Positions 33,653-43,372 of a stretch of 64,000 nucleotides of DNA are shown one piece after another (positions within the stretch are counted from its first letter, which is position 1; the number at the start of each line of letters is the position of its first letter). The notes beneath the pieces were generated by a model. It did no database searches. It was not told the DNA's origin and saw only the letters and a program-made list of their open reading frames with translations. Source of the DNA: Chitinophagaceae bacterium T5-Br10_B2g13 (GTDB taxonomy: Bacteria; Bacteroidota; Rhodothermia; Balneolales; Balneolaceae); assembly GCA_001564065.1 (NCBI GenBank), contig LKNA01000001.1, positions 1 to 64,000 on the forward strand, in the 5' to 3' direction. The position numbers were made by a program, and so were the translations under genes.

Positions 33653-34657
33653 CTACTCTTCATCTTCTCCATATACAAGTTCCAGAAACTCCGCTTTCTT
33701 AACATCACCGAAATACTCTTTTACATCAATTCCGTTCAGAGCAATTTCGATATCTGAGGGCTCATATCGCACATCCTTCAAAATTCTCTCAATCTCATTA
33801 ACCGGTTCCTTTCCGAAAAAGTCTCCGTAGATTTTCAGGTTTCTGATATGTCCCTTTTCCACATCCAAACGGAGATCAATCTCACCGACAGGGAAACGTT
33901 TGGTTCGCTGAATATTGAACTCCGGTGAGCGGCCAAAATTCCAGTCCCAGTTTCCGTACTTCTCATCCTTCAGTTCGTGAACAGCTTTCCACTCATCATC
34001 TGTAAGGTGGTACGTTTCAAAATGGTCTCGTTCTCTATAGAGTCCATCCAGCAACCGCTGCCTGAATTCAGAAACACTGATCTCCTCTTCCAAAAACTCG
34101 CTGATGTTGGCCACTCGGCTGCGCACCGACTTGTGCCCTTTCGATTCAATCTTGCTCATCTTCACATCCAGTGCACGAGTTACCTCCTCCAGATCGCTGT
34201 TGAACAAAAGTGTGCCATGACTAAACATTCGTTTACCGGTTGAAAACTGCGCATTACCGGAGATTTTTCGTCCCTCGGCGAGGATATCGTTTCGCCCGCT
34301 CATTTCGGCTTCCACGCCCATCCCCTTCAGAACCTGTATCACCGGTTTTGTGAACTTTTTGAAGTTGTGCAGATTCTCCTTCTTGTAGTTGGTGATAAAG
34401 CTGAAGTTCAGATTTCCCTCATCGTGATAAACGGCTCCGCCACCCGACATCCGGCGAACCACATGAATTCCATTCTCCCTCACATACTCATCGTTGATCT
34501 CTTCCAGGGTGTTCTGATTCCGCCCAATGATGATGGAAGGCCCGTTGATATAAAAAAGCAGGTAGTCCTCACTCTCGCCAAAGTTTCGAAGTGCATACTC
34601 CTCTAAGGCAAGGTTGATTCGCGGATCGGTAATTCCTTCGTTCTCAATAAAAATCAT
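33653..34657 (-). CDS. lplA: Lipoate-protein ligase A
   Basis: A 334-aa cytosolic enzyme that activates lipoate with ATP and joins it to lipoyl domains of 2-oxoacid dehydrogenases and the glycine cleavage H protein. The diagnostic motif RRMSGGGAVYHDEGNLN is near residue 70, followed by GRNDILAEGRKISGNAQ with the catalytic Lys, and HGTLLFNSDL. The C-terminal accessory domain (about 240-334) is present, so this is the bipartite full-length form. It ends in TAG, which shows TAG works as a normal stop in this genome. Confidence 0.93.
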   Translation of the reverse strand: MIFIENEGITDPRINLALEEYALRNFGESEDYLLFYINGPSIIIGRNQNTLEEINDEYVRENGIHVVRRMSGGGAVYHDEGNLNFSFITNYKKENLHNFKKFTKPVIQVLKGMGVEAEMSGRNDILAEGRKISGNAQFSTGKRMFSHGTLLFNSDLEEVTRALDVKMSKIESKGHKSVRSRVANISEFLEEEISVSEFRQRLLDGLYRERDHFETYHLTDDEWKAVHELKDEKYGNWDWNFGRSPEFNIQRTKRFPVGEIDLRLDVEKGHIRNLKIYGDFFGKEPVNEIERILKDVRYEPSDIEIALNGIDVKEYFGDVKKAEFLELVYGEDEE

Positions 34658-34750
34658 AACAGTCTTAACTTCTAATTGCGAAAATTTTGTTGGATGATAA
34701 GGCTGTAATGTTCAATCAATATGAAGGGGTCAGCATTCCAATTGGTGAAT

Positions 34751-35764
34751 TTAAAACCGGCCCTCATCCACATCTTTTAGAAATTTCACAACTCCCTCGA
34801 TATAAATTTTTTGGTCATCATATTGTGAAAGGTGGCTTCCATTCGGACAGTGAAGATATCTTCCGTTTTGCACTTCATCGGCCATCCACTCCAGATGTTT
34901 TGGATCCATAGTATCGTAATTACCTCCTATTGTCAGAGTCGGAACTTTTATATTTGGAAGATCCCCTGATCGATTCCAGTTGTGGAGTGTGGCATTTTCG
35001 ATAATTCCAAATTCACTTGGTCCCTGCATGTAGACATAAACTTCCGGGTTGAGGTGATCAAATGTTCGCGTAATGGAGTTTGGCCATTTTTCCAGAGGCA
35101 TTCGAAGTACATGGGCAGTGTAGTGATGCTTCATCAGTAGCTCTTCATAGCGTGGGTTTTCAAAATCTTCATTCTCCTCCATCTCTAAAACTTCATCCAA
35201 AACCTCTTTTGGCATCTGCGGCCCGAGCACCTCCTTCGCATATTTGTTATAGGCTTTCACATCCGACATCATATTAGATATAATCAACCCTTTTAAATTC
35301 TCCTGATGCGCAAATGCATACTCCATGGCCAGTATACCACCCCACGATTGTCCCATGAGAAAGAAATTATCACTCTTCAGATTCAATGCTTTTCGGACCT
35401 GCTCTACCTCATCAACAAAGCGCTCAATTGTCCATAGCTCGTTACCACTCGGCTGGTCGCTGTAATATGAACCGAGCTGATCGTAGTAAATATATTCGAT
35501 TCCTTCATACGGGAAATATCCGTCAAAACACTCATAAAGTTCATGAGTTGCTCCGGGTCCGCCATGCAGTAGGAGTACCTTTATTCTGGGGTTATTTCCC
35601 ACTCGTTTGGTCCAAACGTTGAACTCCCCTTTTGGAGTGGATATCGGGATCATTTTAATTCCTCCGGTAAATTGATCGTCAGATCCTGAATAATCGAGAT
35701 ACTTGTTCTTTTGAGTCATGGCCTTTTTGATGGAGTTGATGTTGAACCGATGTTTGTACATCAA
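34751..35764 (-). CDS. Proline iminopeptidase-family alpha/beta hydrolase (peptidase S33)
   Basis: A 337-aa alpha/beta hydrolase. The oxyanion motif HGGPGATHE is near residue 66, the nucleophile elbow is GQSWGG, the acid is in GGNYDTMDP, and the His is in PNGSHLSQYDD. This order and the HGGPG/GQSWGG pair define the S33 proline iminopeptidase family, which removes N-terminal proline or cleaves related amino-acid bonds. The first 15 residues look like a non-conserved extension, so the start may be MTQKNK, 14 codons inside. Confidence 0.88.
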   Translation of the reverse strand: MMYKHRFNINSIKKAMTQKNKYLDYSGSDDQFTGGIKMIPISTPKGEFNVWTKRVGNNPRIKVLLLHGGPGATHELYECFDGYFPYEGIEYIYYDQLGSYYSDQPSGNELWTIERFVDEVEQVRKALNLKSDNFFLMGQSWGGILAMEYAFAHQENLKGLIISNMMSDVKAYNKYAKEVLGPQMPKEVLDEVLEMEENEDFENPRYEELLMKHHYTAHVLRMPLEKWPNSITRTFDHLNPEVYVYMQGPSEFGIIENATLHNWNRSGDLPNIKVPTLTIGGNYDTMDPKHLEWMADEVQNGRYLHCPNGSHLSQYDDQKIYIEGVVKFLKDVDEGRF

Positions 35765-36002
35765 TTAACTATAACCTGAACTAAAATGCATGTTTATATT
35801 ATATCGATTGTGAATAATAGTGATGTATTTTTGAATCTATGCCAAATTCACAGTTCGTCATTCGCAATTCAATTACTCTGAGCAACGGTTAGCATAACCT
35901 GTTGAAATGGATATAAAAATAAATCCGGTGTACCATCGCCTCTATACTATCTAGAGTTTAAAACCAATCCCTCTCTTCGGCGAATATATTTTTTATGCAT
36001 CT

Positions 36003-36052
36003 ATCCCCCGCGCTGACGCACGGGGCTATTTTTGTTTCACCCCTAGCAGGGT
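36003..36052. repeat. REP-like double hairpin related to the one at 25.55-25.61 kb
   Basis: On the minus strand ACCC-TGCT-AGGGGT is followed, after GAAACAAAAATAG, by a CCCCG...CGGGG hairpin. The 25.5-kb cluster shows the same order: ACCCC-ATTC-GGGGT, spacer, CCCCGACA..TGTCGGGG, then CTAT. The shared order argues for one repeat family. Confidence 0.5.
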
Positions 36053-36154
36053 TCACGTCTTCACATTCTGACACTTCAAGTACTTCCACACAGCATGTCA
36101 CGATGTTCATGATTGGACAAGCTATTGACAGATCAACCATATTGGATTAAATAC

Positions 36155-36330
36155 ATCCCCTATTGAGAGGGGACAGATCACGTAGTGGCCAACGAAGTAA
36201 TCAGGGGTGTGTTCTATGATTTTCGGTCATAATTGTCTCTGGATCAATTTACTGCAAAACCTCCTTCTAAAACTCCCCTCCATGACAAGTCCGAGAAGAC
36301 ACAGTTAGGGAGGGGACGGGGGTGGGTCAG
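36155..36330. repeat. Two diverged CCCC-GGGG-GGGGTG repeats, copies 4 and 5
   Basis: Copy 4: CATCCCCTATTGAGAGGGGACAGATC...ATCAGGGGTGTG (36,155-36,211). Copy 5: CTCCCCTCC...GGGAGGGGACGGGGGTGGG (36,272-36,330). Both share the plan of copies 1-3 with more changes. Confidence 0.5.
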
Positions 36331-36343
36331 ATATTGCCTTATC

Positions 36344-36781
36344 CTATATCTCCTTAGGCAGCATCTTCCAGTCTATGGACCAAAATCCAGACCCGGTAAT
36401 GAAAAGAAAAACGCACCCTAAAAACATTGCAAAATCGATCCTGGAGATATGCGCCATTAGCCAAAAACCCTCTTCAAGCATGATCGGAAGTTTACCGACA
36501 AGAACCGTAAAACTTATCGTCAGAAGCAGAGGTATTACGGCAATTCTTGTAAAGAGCCCTGCCATAATCAAAAGACCGCAGATCACTTCGAAGGTTGAGA
36601 TTAGAGTTACCATCGTGCCTGCTGAGATAAAACCTAAATTTTGAAAAAATCCGGTTTCCTGAAGCTCGGGATAGGAAAATTTCAGAACTCCTCCGGCAAG
36701 GAAATAGAAGCCGACCATAAACCGAATCAGCAGTGTTGTTTTATGAGGTTCTGTTGAAAGAATACGGTTTTTCATGTCCAT
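36344..36781 (-). CDS. DoxX-family membrane protein
   Basis: A 145-aa inner-membrane protein with four helices. Typical DoxX features are visible: RFMVGFYFLAGGVLKFSYPEL at the start, ICGLLIMAGLFTRIAVIPLLLT, and a last helix FAMFLGCVFLFITGSGFWSID. Family members are quinone-related or redox-linked membrane proteins of unclear role. Single gene on the minus strand. Confidence 0.85.
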   Translation of the reverse strand: MDMKNRILSTEPHKTTLLIRFMVGFYFLAGGVLKFSYPELQETGFFQNLGFISAGTMVTLISTFEVICGLLIMAGLFTRIAVIPLLLTISFTVLVGKLPIMLEEGFWLMAHISRIDFAMFLGCVFLFITGSGFWSIDWKMLPKEI

Positions 36782-37000
36782 TAAATTATGTTCACATTAA
36801 AACAACTCCCTGCTTGAATATTACGTAAAAAGAGGATGATTCCCATATAAATCAAGTCATTGTCACACTTTTTATCACACTCTTCAAAAACAGATAACTC
36901 TATATTTTTAGCTAGCCTGTCGATCAATGACTTCCAAAATGTTGCTACAGTGCCCGATTATCACTTTATTCCATCCATACTTTAACTGATAAAAACTTGT

Positions 37001-38569
37001 ATGAATACAAAACAGCTTATCTATTCGGTACTTGTTTTCCTTTTGCTTACTTCATGCTCACAATCGGGAAATGATTCGCTTTACGACCTCCTTGATCTGG
37101 AAGAAATTACAGTTGATCAACTGCAAGAACGATACAATAATGGAAATTTAACCGCTTCGCAGGTTACAAGAGCTTATCTAGATAGGATTGAAGCCATTGA
37201 CAGAAATGGGCCGGGTTTAAATGCCATATTAACAGTCAATCCCAATGCCCTGGAAATTGCTGATGAACTGGACCGTGAACGGCGCGACGGAAATGTCAGA
37301 GGGCCACTGCACGGTGTACCCATCATTTTAAAAGACAACATCAACACTACAGATATGCAGACGACAGCCGGCTCACGATTTATGGAAGGATCGGTTCCGC
37401 CTCAAGATGCTTTTATCGTGAAACGATTACGTGAAGAAGGAGCTATCATTCTGGCGAAAGCAAACCTCAGTGAATGGGCAAACTTTCACAGCAGCTTCTC
37501 TTCCAGCGGTTGGAGCGGACTGGGTGGTCAGGTAAATAACCCCTATGATCTGACCCGCAATCCCTGCGGATCAAGTTCAGGTTCCGGGGTTGCTGCTTCT
37601 GCCAACCTTGCTACTCTTACAATTGGAACAGAAACAAATGGGTCCATCGTATGTCCGTCTAACGCAAATGGAATTGTCGGTTTCAAACCCACCATCGGGT
37701 TGTGGAGCCGATCCGGTATCATCCCGATTTCGCATACTACCGACAGCGCCGGCCCTATGGTTCGAACTGTACGCGATGCCGCCATTCTGCTGAGTTCAGC
37801 CACCGGCGTGGATCCGCGTGATGAATTTTCAGCAGCCAGCGAGGAGCATATCCATGACGATTACACTCAGTTTTTGAACGAAGACGGCCTGCAAGGCAAA
37901 CGACTCGGACTCTACACACAACCTCTCGGCAACCACTTCCGCGTGGATACACTTATGAACGAAACCGTTCGTAAACTGGAAGAGCTTGGGGCTGAGATCA
38001 TTGAAATAGACCAGATTTCTGAAACGAATATTGGTGGTGACTCATTTCAGGTGCTTCTATACGAATTCAAAGATGGTTTAAACAAGTACTTTGCTTCCCT
38101 GGGTGAAGATGCGCCTGTCTCCAGTATCGAAGAACTGGCAGAACTGACGCGGAACACACCAGAGGAGACTGAAAAATTTGACCGTAATCTGATCCTGATG
38201 GCCGCTGAAAAAGGAGATCTCGATTCAGAAGAATACCGGGAAGCACTTGAAAACATGCTTCGGTACAGCCGTGAAGAGGGTATTGACCGCGTAATGGACG
38301 AACACAATCTGGATGCATTTATATCTCCAACCGGTTCTCCTGCATGGAAAACAGATGTAACATTGGGCGATAATTTTTCACTCTCATCCAGCTCTCCATC
38401 TGCACGCGCCGGATATCCAATAATTACGGTTCCAATGGGTGAACTGGATGGACTTCCTTTCGGACTTTCTTTCTTTGGCCGCGCATGGAGTGAGCCTGTA
38501 CTTCTGGAAATTGCCTACGCCTTTGAACAGGCAACACAGCATCGAATCATTCCGGAGTTCAAGAACTAA
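37001..38569 (+). CDS. Exported amidase-signature enzyme (lipoprotein)
   Basis: A 522-aa amidase with an N-terminal lipoprotein signal (LLLTSCSQS). The Ser-cisSer-Lys triad region is visible: Lys in GPLHGVPIILKDNINT (about residue 112), GSSSGSGVAASANLA with the cis-Ser, and ETNGSIVCPSN with the nucleophile Ser. The C-terminus keeps GLPFGLSFFGR. Amidase-signature enzymes hydrolyse a wide range of amides; the lipid anchor places this one in the envelope. The GSSSGSG form (usual GGSSGGS) is typical of one subgroup of exported amidases. Confidence 0.9.
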   Translation: MNTKQLIYSVLVFLLLTSCSQSGNDSLYDLLDLEEITVDQLQERYNNGNLTASQVTRAYLDRIEAIDRNGPGLNAILTVNPNALEIADELDRERRDGNVRGPLHGVPIILKDNINTTDMQTTAGSRFMEGSVPPQDAFIVKRLREEGAIILAKANLSEWANFHSSFSSSGWSGLGGQVNNPYDLTRNPCGSSSGSGVAASANLATLTIGTETNGSIVCPSNANGIVGFKPTIGLWSRSGIIPISHTTDSAGPMVRTVRDAAILLSSATGVDPRDEFSAASEEHIHDDYTQFLNEDGLQGKRLGLYTQPLGNHFRVDTLMNETVRKLEELGAEIIEIDQISETNIGGDSFQVLLYEFKDGLNKYFASLGEDAPVSSIEELAELTRNTPEETEKFDRNLILMAAEKGDLDSEEYREALENMLRYSREEGIDRVMDEHNLDAFISPTGSPAWKTDVTLGDNFSLSSSSPSARAGYPIITVPMGELDGLPFGLSFFGRAWSEPVLLEIAYAFEQATQHRIIPEFKN

Positions 38570-38631
38570 CAATTTTTCAGATTCCAATAACAGTTCCGAT
38601 AAACTATTTTTGGAGATAAAATTATTGAGCT

Positions 38632-38706
38632 AAGCGTTTAATGGATGAAACAATTCGGTCTGGCATAAGTTTAACCATGATTGAATTGTTTCCACTAAAC
38701 GTTTAA
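38632..38706. promoter_or_regulatory. Long imperfect inverted repeat upstream of the PBP gene
   Basis: CGTTTA (38,635-38,640) and GAAACAATTC (38,647-38,656) pair with GAATTGTTTC (38,683-38,692) and TAAACG (38,696-38,701). It ends 14 bases before the PBP start and 62 bases after the amidase stop. There is no T-run, so it is more likely an operator or leader structure than a terminator. Confidence 0.45.
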
Positions 38707-38719
38707 CATCAAATACGGT

Positions 38720-41110
38720 TTGAAATCAAAGAGTCACACATCCTTTCCCTTTTGGAAAAAAGTTCTCTCAGTTGTTCTGCTCACACCTTTAGCACTTTTT
38801 CTATTTATCTTTTTACTGACATTATCCGGCGTATTTGGTCCGGTGCCCGGCACTAAAGAGATCAGCAAACTTGATCAAGACAATTCCATTGTTCTGATCT
38901 CATCAGACGGTGTACAGATGGGAAGTTTTCAGGACCGAAACCGTGTCCATACCTCTCTAGAAGAGATTAATCCAAAGGTGATAGATGCACTACTTGCGAT
39001 TGAAGACATTCGGTTTCGATCCCACAGCGGAGTGGATTACCGGGCATTGGCACGTGTGTTTGTCAAAACCATTATAATGGGACAAAATGCGGGCGGTGGC
39101 AGTACTCTTACGCAGCAGTTAGCCAAAAACCTCTATCCAAGGGAGGGGAATAGAGGTTTCCTTCTCTTTACTGATAAACTGCGCGAAATGATTATCGCAA
39201 GCAGAATTGAATCGGTCTTCACCAAAGATGAAGTACTGGAACTCTATTTAAATAACGTATCATTTGGAGAAGACACCTTCGGCATTGAGATGGCCGCTTA
39301 CCGATTTTTCAGCAAATCATCAGCAGAACTGGATTTGAATGAAGCGGCTACATTAGCCGGAGTTCTGAAGGCAACAACTTACTATAACCCCCATCGAAAT
39401 CCGGAACGGGCTAAGTCCAGAAGAAATCTGGTTCTTCTTCAGATGGAGAAGTATGGAATGATTGATCAGGATCAGTTAACGGAACAGATCAACTCAGAAC
39501 TCTCTGTTACCTATGATCGGTCGGCAGGTGTTCAAAATATCGCACCCTATTATAAAGTTCAGGTACGTAGAGAACTGACCGGAATACTGGATTCGCTGAA
39601 TTTTCACTCTGAATCCGGTTCAAAACTAACTGACAGCGGATTAATCATTCACACCTCTCTGGATACACGACTGCAGCTGGCTGCTGAAAATGCCGTTAAA
39701 ATTCAGATGAAACAGTTGCAGGCAATCTTTGATCGTGAAATAGAAAACCGCCCTATCTTTGGTGAAGATGACCCGGAAGTACTTCGGGTGTGGTTCCAGA
39801 GTGAATCATATAAGCGATTAAAAGCTGAGGGAATTTCAGATGATGAAATTGAGCAGATCCTTCACGAGCCGGTGCCTACTCTTCTTTACAGCTGGGACGG
39901 CTACAAAGAGATGGAGATCTCCCCTTATGATGAAATCCGATATTATCTCTCTTTTTTAAATGCAGGATTTTATGCAATCCACCCCACCTCCGGTCACGTT
40001 TTAGCCTGGGTAGGCGGAATTGACTACCGCCACTTTCCCTTTGACCAGGTGCTGGCATCACGTCAGCCCGGATCTGCATTTAAGCCGGTTCTTTACGCAG
40101 CTGCCATAGAGGCGGGCAGAACACCATGCGATTACCAGCGAAACATGTTGGCACAGTATGCCGATTATGATGACTGGACACCTCAAAATAATAACAGGGA
40201 ATATGGCGGACGATACTCCCTACAGGCGGCATTGGCTCAGTCGGTTAATACAGTAGCCGTTCAGCTTGCAACCGAAACAGGCATTGAACCAATCCGATCA
40301 ACTGCCCGGAATATGGGAATCAAATCTGCGCTTCCCGACGGCCCCTCCGTCGCGCTGGGTACGGCAGAGATGTCCCTGATGGAGCTTACTACAGCCTACA
40401 CCGCATTTTTATATGAAGGAATTCCGGCTGAACCCACCTTTATTACCAAAATCTATTCCGATCAGGGTGAGCTTATTTATGATGCCAATAAGCAAGGCTC
40501 AGATACCAATCAGCTACAACTACCCGTATCCGGTGAGTTGGAAATTAAAAACCCATTCTCTACTTACACTTCAAACGGAATCACAAAAGAGACAGCCGCT
40601 ACAATGGTGGCTATGCTCCAGAAAACCGTAAACGAGGGAACCGGAGCCCCGCTGCGATCACGATTTCAAATCAAGCACGCATTGGGTGGTAAAACCGGAA
40701 CTACACAGAATTTTACTGACGGATGGTTTATTGGATTCACACCGGAGCTTGTATTTGGAACCCGGGTTGGCGGATGGAATCATCGCGTGAGATTTCGTGA
40801 ATACCCTGCCTATGCATCACAGACAGCGCTGCCTATTGCAGGAACCTTTTTGCAAAACTTGGACCGGTATAACGATCTTCCGCCTCAGGCCAACAAATTT
40901 CAACCTTCACAGCTCAACACTCCATATTCACTTGAGTGCAGTGACACCCGAAATGACCGGATTACTGATCGAATTCGTGATTTCTTCACAGGTCAAAGCA
41001 GCGACGAGCCCCGTGTGATTGGCGAATCAGATAAAGAAGATGAGAATAAAGGAAATATCTTTAAACGAATCGGCAGGAAACTGGGTATTACTAAAGATAA
41101 TGATAACTAA
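38720..41110 (+). CDS. Class A penicillin-binding protein (PBP1A type)
   Basis: A 796-aa bifunctional peptidoglycan synthase anchored by one N-terminal helix (LSVVLLTPLALFLFIFLLTLSGV). The GT51 transglycosylase domain (about 60-230) has AIEDIRFRSHSGVD and GGGSTLTQQLAKNLYP. The transpeptidase domain has S-x-x-K as PGSAFKPVLYA, S-x-N as SVNT, and K-T-G-T as GKTGTTQN. It polymerises and cross-links cell-wall strands in the periplasm. The start is TTG at 38,720. It sits behind a long inverted repeat that separates it from the amidase gene. Confidence 0.95.
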   Translation: MKSKSHTSFPFWKKVLSVVLLTPLALFLFIFLLTLSGVFGPVPGTKEISKLDQDNSIVLISSDGVQMGSFQDRNRVHTSLEEINPKVIDALLAIEDIRFRSHSGVDYRALARVFVKTIIMGQNAGGGSTLTQQLAKNLYPREGNRGFLLFTDKLREMIIASRIESVFTKDEVLELYLNNVSFGEDTFGIEMAAYRFFSKSSAELDLNEAATLAGVLKATTYYNPHRNPERAKSRRNLVLLQMEKYGMIDQDQLTEQINSELSVTYDRSAGVQNIAPYYKVQVRRELTGILDSLNFHSESGSKLTDSGLIIHTSLDTRLQLAAENAVKIQMKQLQAIFDREIENRPIFGEDDPEVLRVWFQSESYKRLKAEGISDDEIEQILHEPVPTLLYSWDGYKEMEISPYDEIRYYLSFLNAGFYAIHPTSGHVLAWVGGIDYRHFPFDQVLASRQPGSAFKPVLYAAAIEAGRTPCDYQRNMLAQYADYDDWTPQNNNREYGGRYSLQAALAQSVNTVAVQLATETGIEPIRSTARNMGIKSALPDGPSVALGTAEMSLMELTTAYTAFLYEGIPAEPTFITKIYSDQGELIYDANKQGSDTNQLQLPVSGELEIKNPFSTYTSNGITKETAATMVAMLQKTVNEGTGAPLRSRFQIKHALGGKTGTTQNFTDGWFIGFTPELVFGTRVGGWNHRVRFREYPAYASQTALPIAGTFLQNLDRYNDLPPQANKFQPSQLNTPYSLECSDTRNDRITDRIRDFFTGQSSDEPRVIGESDKEDENKGNIFKRIGRKLGITKDNDN

Positions 41111-41210
41111 GTGTACAGTTTACTATCCAATTAACTCTCCTCACTCTTATGTTATGAATTGATCTATTCAACTTATTGTTGTTGAGTTCAAATCACACAA
41201 ATAAATTCTT

Positions 41211-41720
41211 ATGGATAACAGGCCGGTAGTTATTACCGATTTCACAAATCTGGCAAATCAGAAATGGCAAATCGTAAACGACGACGTAATGGGAGGTTTG
41301 TCGGATAGCCGTTTCCAGATTAATTCGGACGGAAATGCCGTTTTTCTGGGTGATATTTCACTCAAAAACAACGGCGGATTTGCTTCAGTAAGAAATCAGG
41401 AGCGTCTTAATCTGCTCGGGTTTATGAAGGTTCGACTAACCGTCAGAGGAGATGGTAACAGGTACAGTTTCAGGCTTAAATCCGGCTCAACCCGTTCAAA
41501 CATCAATTATTGGTACGAACACAGGTTCGATACCATAGCAAATAGCTGGGAAGAGATTTCACTCCCTTTAAATGATTTTCAAGCCACGTTCAGAGGTAAA
41601 AAGCCGGCTGACGCCCCAAAGCTTGATACAGAAAATATCTCTCACTTTGGGTTTCTCATCAGCGATAAACAGAGTGGTGAGTTTCGTTTAGAGATCAAAA
41701 AAATTGAAGCTGTTCGGTAA
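41211..41720 (+). CDS. CIA30-family protein
   Basis: A 169-aa protein made of one CIA30 (NDUFAF1-like) jelly-roll domain. The family motif WQIVNDDVMGGLSDSRF is near the N-terminus, followed by GGFASVRN and a stretch with YSFRLKSG. The mitochondrial member helps assemble respiratory complex I; bacterial members are poorly studied and may bind carbohydrate. There is no signal peptide. It is convergent with the FadL-like gene with only 22 bp between stops. Confidence 0.88.
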   Translation: MDNRPVVITDFTNLANQKWQIVNDDVMGGLSDSRFQINSDGNAVFLGDISLKNNGGFASVRNQERLNLLGFMKVRLTVRGDGNRYSFRLKSGSTRSNINYWYEHRFDTIANSWEEISLPLNDFQATFRGKKPADAPKLDTENISHFGFLISDKQSGEFRLEIKKIEAVR

Positions 41721-41742
41721 ACCGTCCGCTCTGTTTAATAAC

Positions 41743-43302
41743 TTAGTACAGATTGAAACGAATGGTTGATAGAACCTGCCATCTGTCCACACTTCGGGAA
41801 GCATTTTCTGATCGAACTGTAAATGTAGGAGGCTCTTCCGGGAGTACGGTATAGTCGTAGTCAGCATAGTCATAAACAGATGATACTTCATCCCAATATT
41901 TATACTGCGCTGCAAATTCAAGCTGTACACCGGGTGAGAGCTGAATTCCCGTTCCAAAAGAGAGAATGCTACGATCATCTGTACCGTTTTCAAATTTGCT
42001 TGGCAGAAAACTTAATCCACCGCGCAGGGAAACTCCTTCATTAAGCTGATATTGAACACCTGCTCTTAAATTCCATACCGATCTGAAATTGTTCTCGATA
42101 AACTCGTTTTCTGCAATTTCATCTTCAAATAGGGAACCATCTCTAAAATCTATCCTGGTACCGGCATAATTCACATACTCTGCCGCGCCAGAGACCGACC
42201 ATCCGTTCAGATCATTCAATGAAAAACCGACTGAAGTTCTCGATGGCATCTCCACATAATAGGTAAATTCATTGTTCAGCTCGTCTTCAAAAGTAACCCC
42301 ATTATCGAATGTGGTCTGAATATTTGCATCAAAAATCTCTTCCACCTCCATTCTTGTACCAAGTGTATAGCTTGCCCCTACATTCAGTACTTCATTCAAC
42401 CTGTAAATCAAACCGGCTCGCAGCTTAAAGCCTGTGTACGTACTTCGAATCTTATCCTGCAGCAGAATATTATCAATATCTGTATCACCTGTGCCGTCGT
42501 CATTCGTATCAATGAAGTCACTGTTGTATTCATTAAAATTATCCACTTCCTGAAAGAGACGATCGTAGGTATATCGTCCATTCAGTATTCCAAGACTTAC
42601 CCCAACCATTAAATTTTCCTGGAATTCAGTAGCTGCAAAAAAGCTGTATTCACCACCATAACCGCTCTCAAAAATCTCCCCCTGCTGGCGAACTCCTAAA
42701 TAGTCTCCAAATTCCGGGAATCCAATTCTGAAAATAGACTCATCCCAGTCTTCAAACTCATCGCCATAGTCGATGGCAAAAGTATTGAATGCAATATCTG
42801 CATAAGTTGAACCGGGAGTTTTAAACTGATCCGTAATCGTTGTCTGCTCATTTCTGCCTCTGAAGCCAAGTGCTCTGTTAAAGACCGTGTGCTGGTTGTA
42901 CCCGGCCCCTACCACCAAACTACCCTGAGCGGTTGGAAAAGAGTAGACAAACCCTGCATTTGAGAGGTTAAACTGATTATCACTTAGTGAGCGTGAGCTA
43001 TTCACAAACTGTGCCGATTCATCAATATTGGTATAAGCCAATCCAAACTGCCCAAAACTTTGATTATAGAGAGCTGCAGATGCGGGGTTATCCAGAAACG
43101 AACCAAATCCACCGGCGTATGCAGTTCCGGGCATAACTATGGTAATTGGATCCATCGCAATGCCCTGATCACTGAACATGTTTGCCTGGTTGCTGTAAAG
43201 AAGAGAATTTAATGGGTTGGTATTCTGCCCTGTTGACTGACCTATCCCGGCAATAAAAACCAATGCAAACGTCAGAGCCGAAACAATTGAATTTTTTAAC
43301 AT
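41743..43302 (-). CDS. FadL/OmpP1-like outer-membrane porin
   Basis: A 519-aa outer-membrane protein with a signal peptide (ALTFALVFIAGIGQSTGQ). The mature N-terminus, with GTAYAGGFGSFLDNPASAALY, recalls the FadL/TodX plug region in which Asn-Pro-Ala (NPA) is a hallmark. The rest alternates strands and loops with many aromatic residues and ends WQVLSTIRFNLY, a barrel-closing strand. The likely role is uptake of hydrophobic compounds. It is downstream of the Ser/Arg-repeat lipoprotein gene on the same strand. Confidence 0.78.
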   Translation of the reverse strand: MLKNSIVSALTFALVFIAGIGQSTGQNTNPLNSLLYSNQANMFSDQGIAMDPITIVMPGTAYAGGFGSFLDNPASAALYNQSFGQFGLAYTNIDESAQFVNSSRSLSDNQFNLSNAGFVYSFPTAQGSLVVGAGYNQHTVFNRALGFRGRNEQTTITDQFKTPGSTYADIAFNTFAIDYGDEFEDWDESIFRIGFPEFGDYLGVRQQGEIFESGYGGEYSFFAATEFQENLMVGVSLGILNGRYTYDRLFQEVDNFNEYNSDFIDTNDDGTGDTDIDNILLQDKIRSTYTGFKLRAGLIYRLNEVLNVGASYTLGTRMEVEEIFDANIQTTFDNGVTFEDELNNEFTYYVEMPSRTSVGFSLNDLNGWSVSGAAEYVNYAGTRIDFRDGSLFEDEIAENEFIENNFRSVWNLRAGVQYQLNEGVSLRGGLSFLPSKFENGTDDRSILSFGTGIQLSPGVQLEFAAQYKYWDEVSSVYDYADYDYTVLPEEPPTFTVRSENASRSVDRWQVLSTIRFNLY

Positions 43303-43372
43303 ACTTCTCCTGTAAATTTTTAAATACCGGTGAGATTTAAAAGCCGGGCTATTGTCACCCGGCCGGCCTTAT

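Larger units (their letters stand above)
35765..36343. other. Repeat-bearing intergenic region
   Basis: No real gene is visible; the 60-aa minus-strand ORF at 35,958-36,140 reads through repeats. REP-like hairpins lie at 36,003-36,052 and diverged CCCC..GGGG..GGGGTGT repeats at 36,155-36,211 and 36,272-36,330 (separate entries). Confidence 0.5.

Noticed and set aside
35958-36140. 60-aa minus-strand ORF
   Set aside because: It runs through REP-like hairpins and has no coding character of its own.
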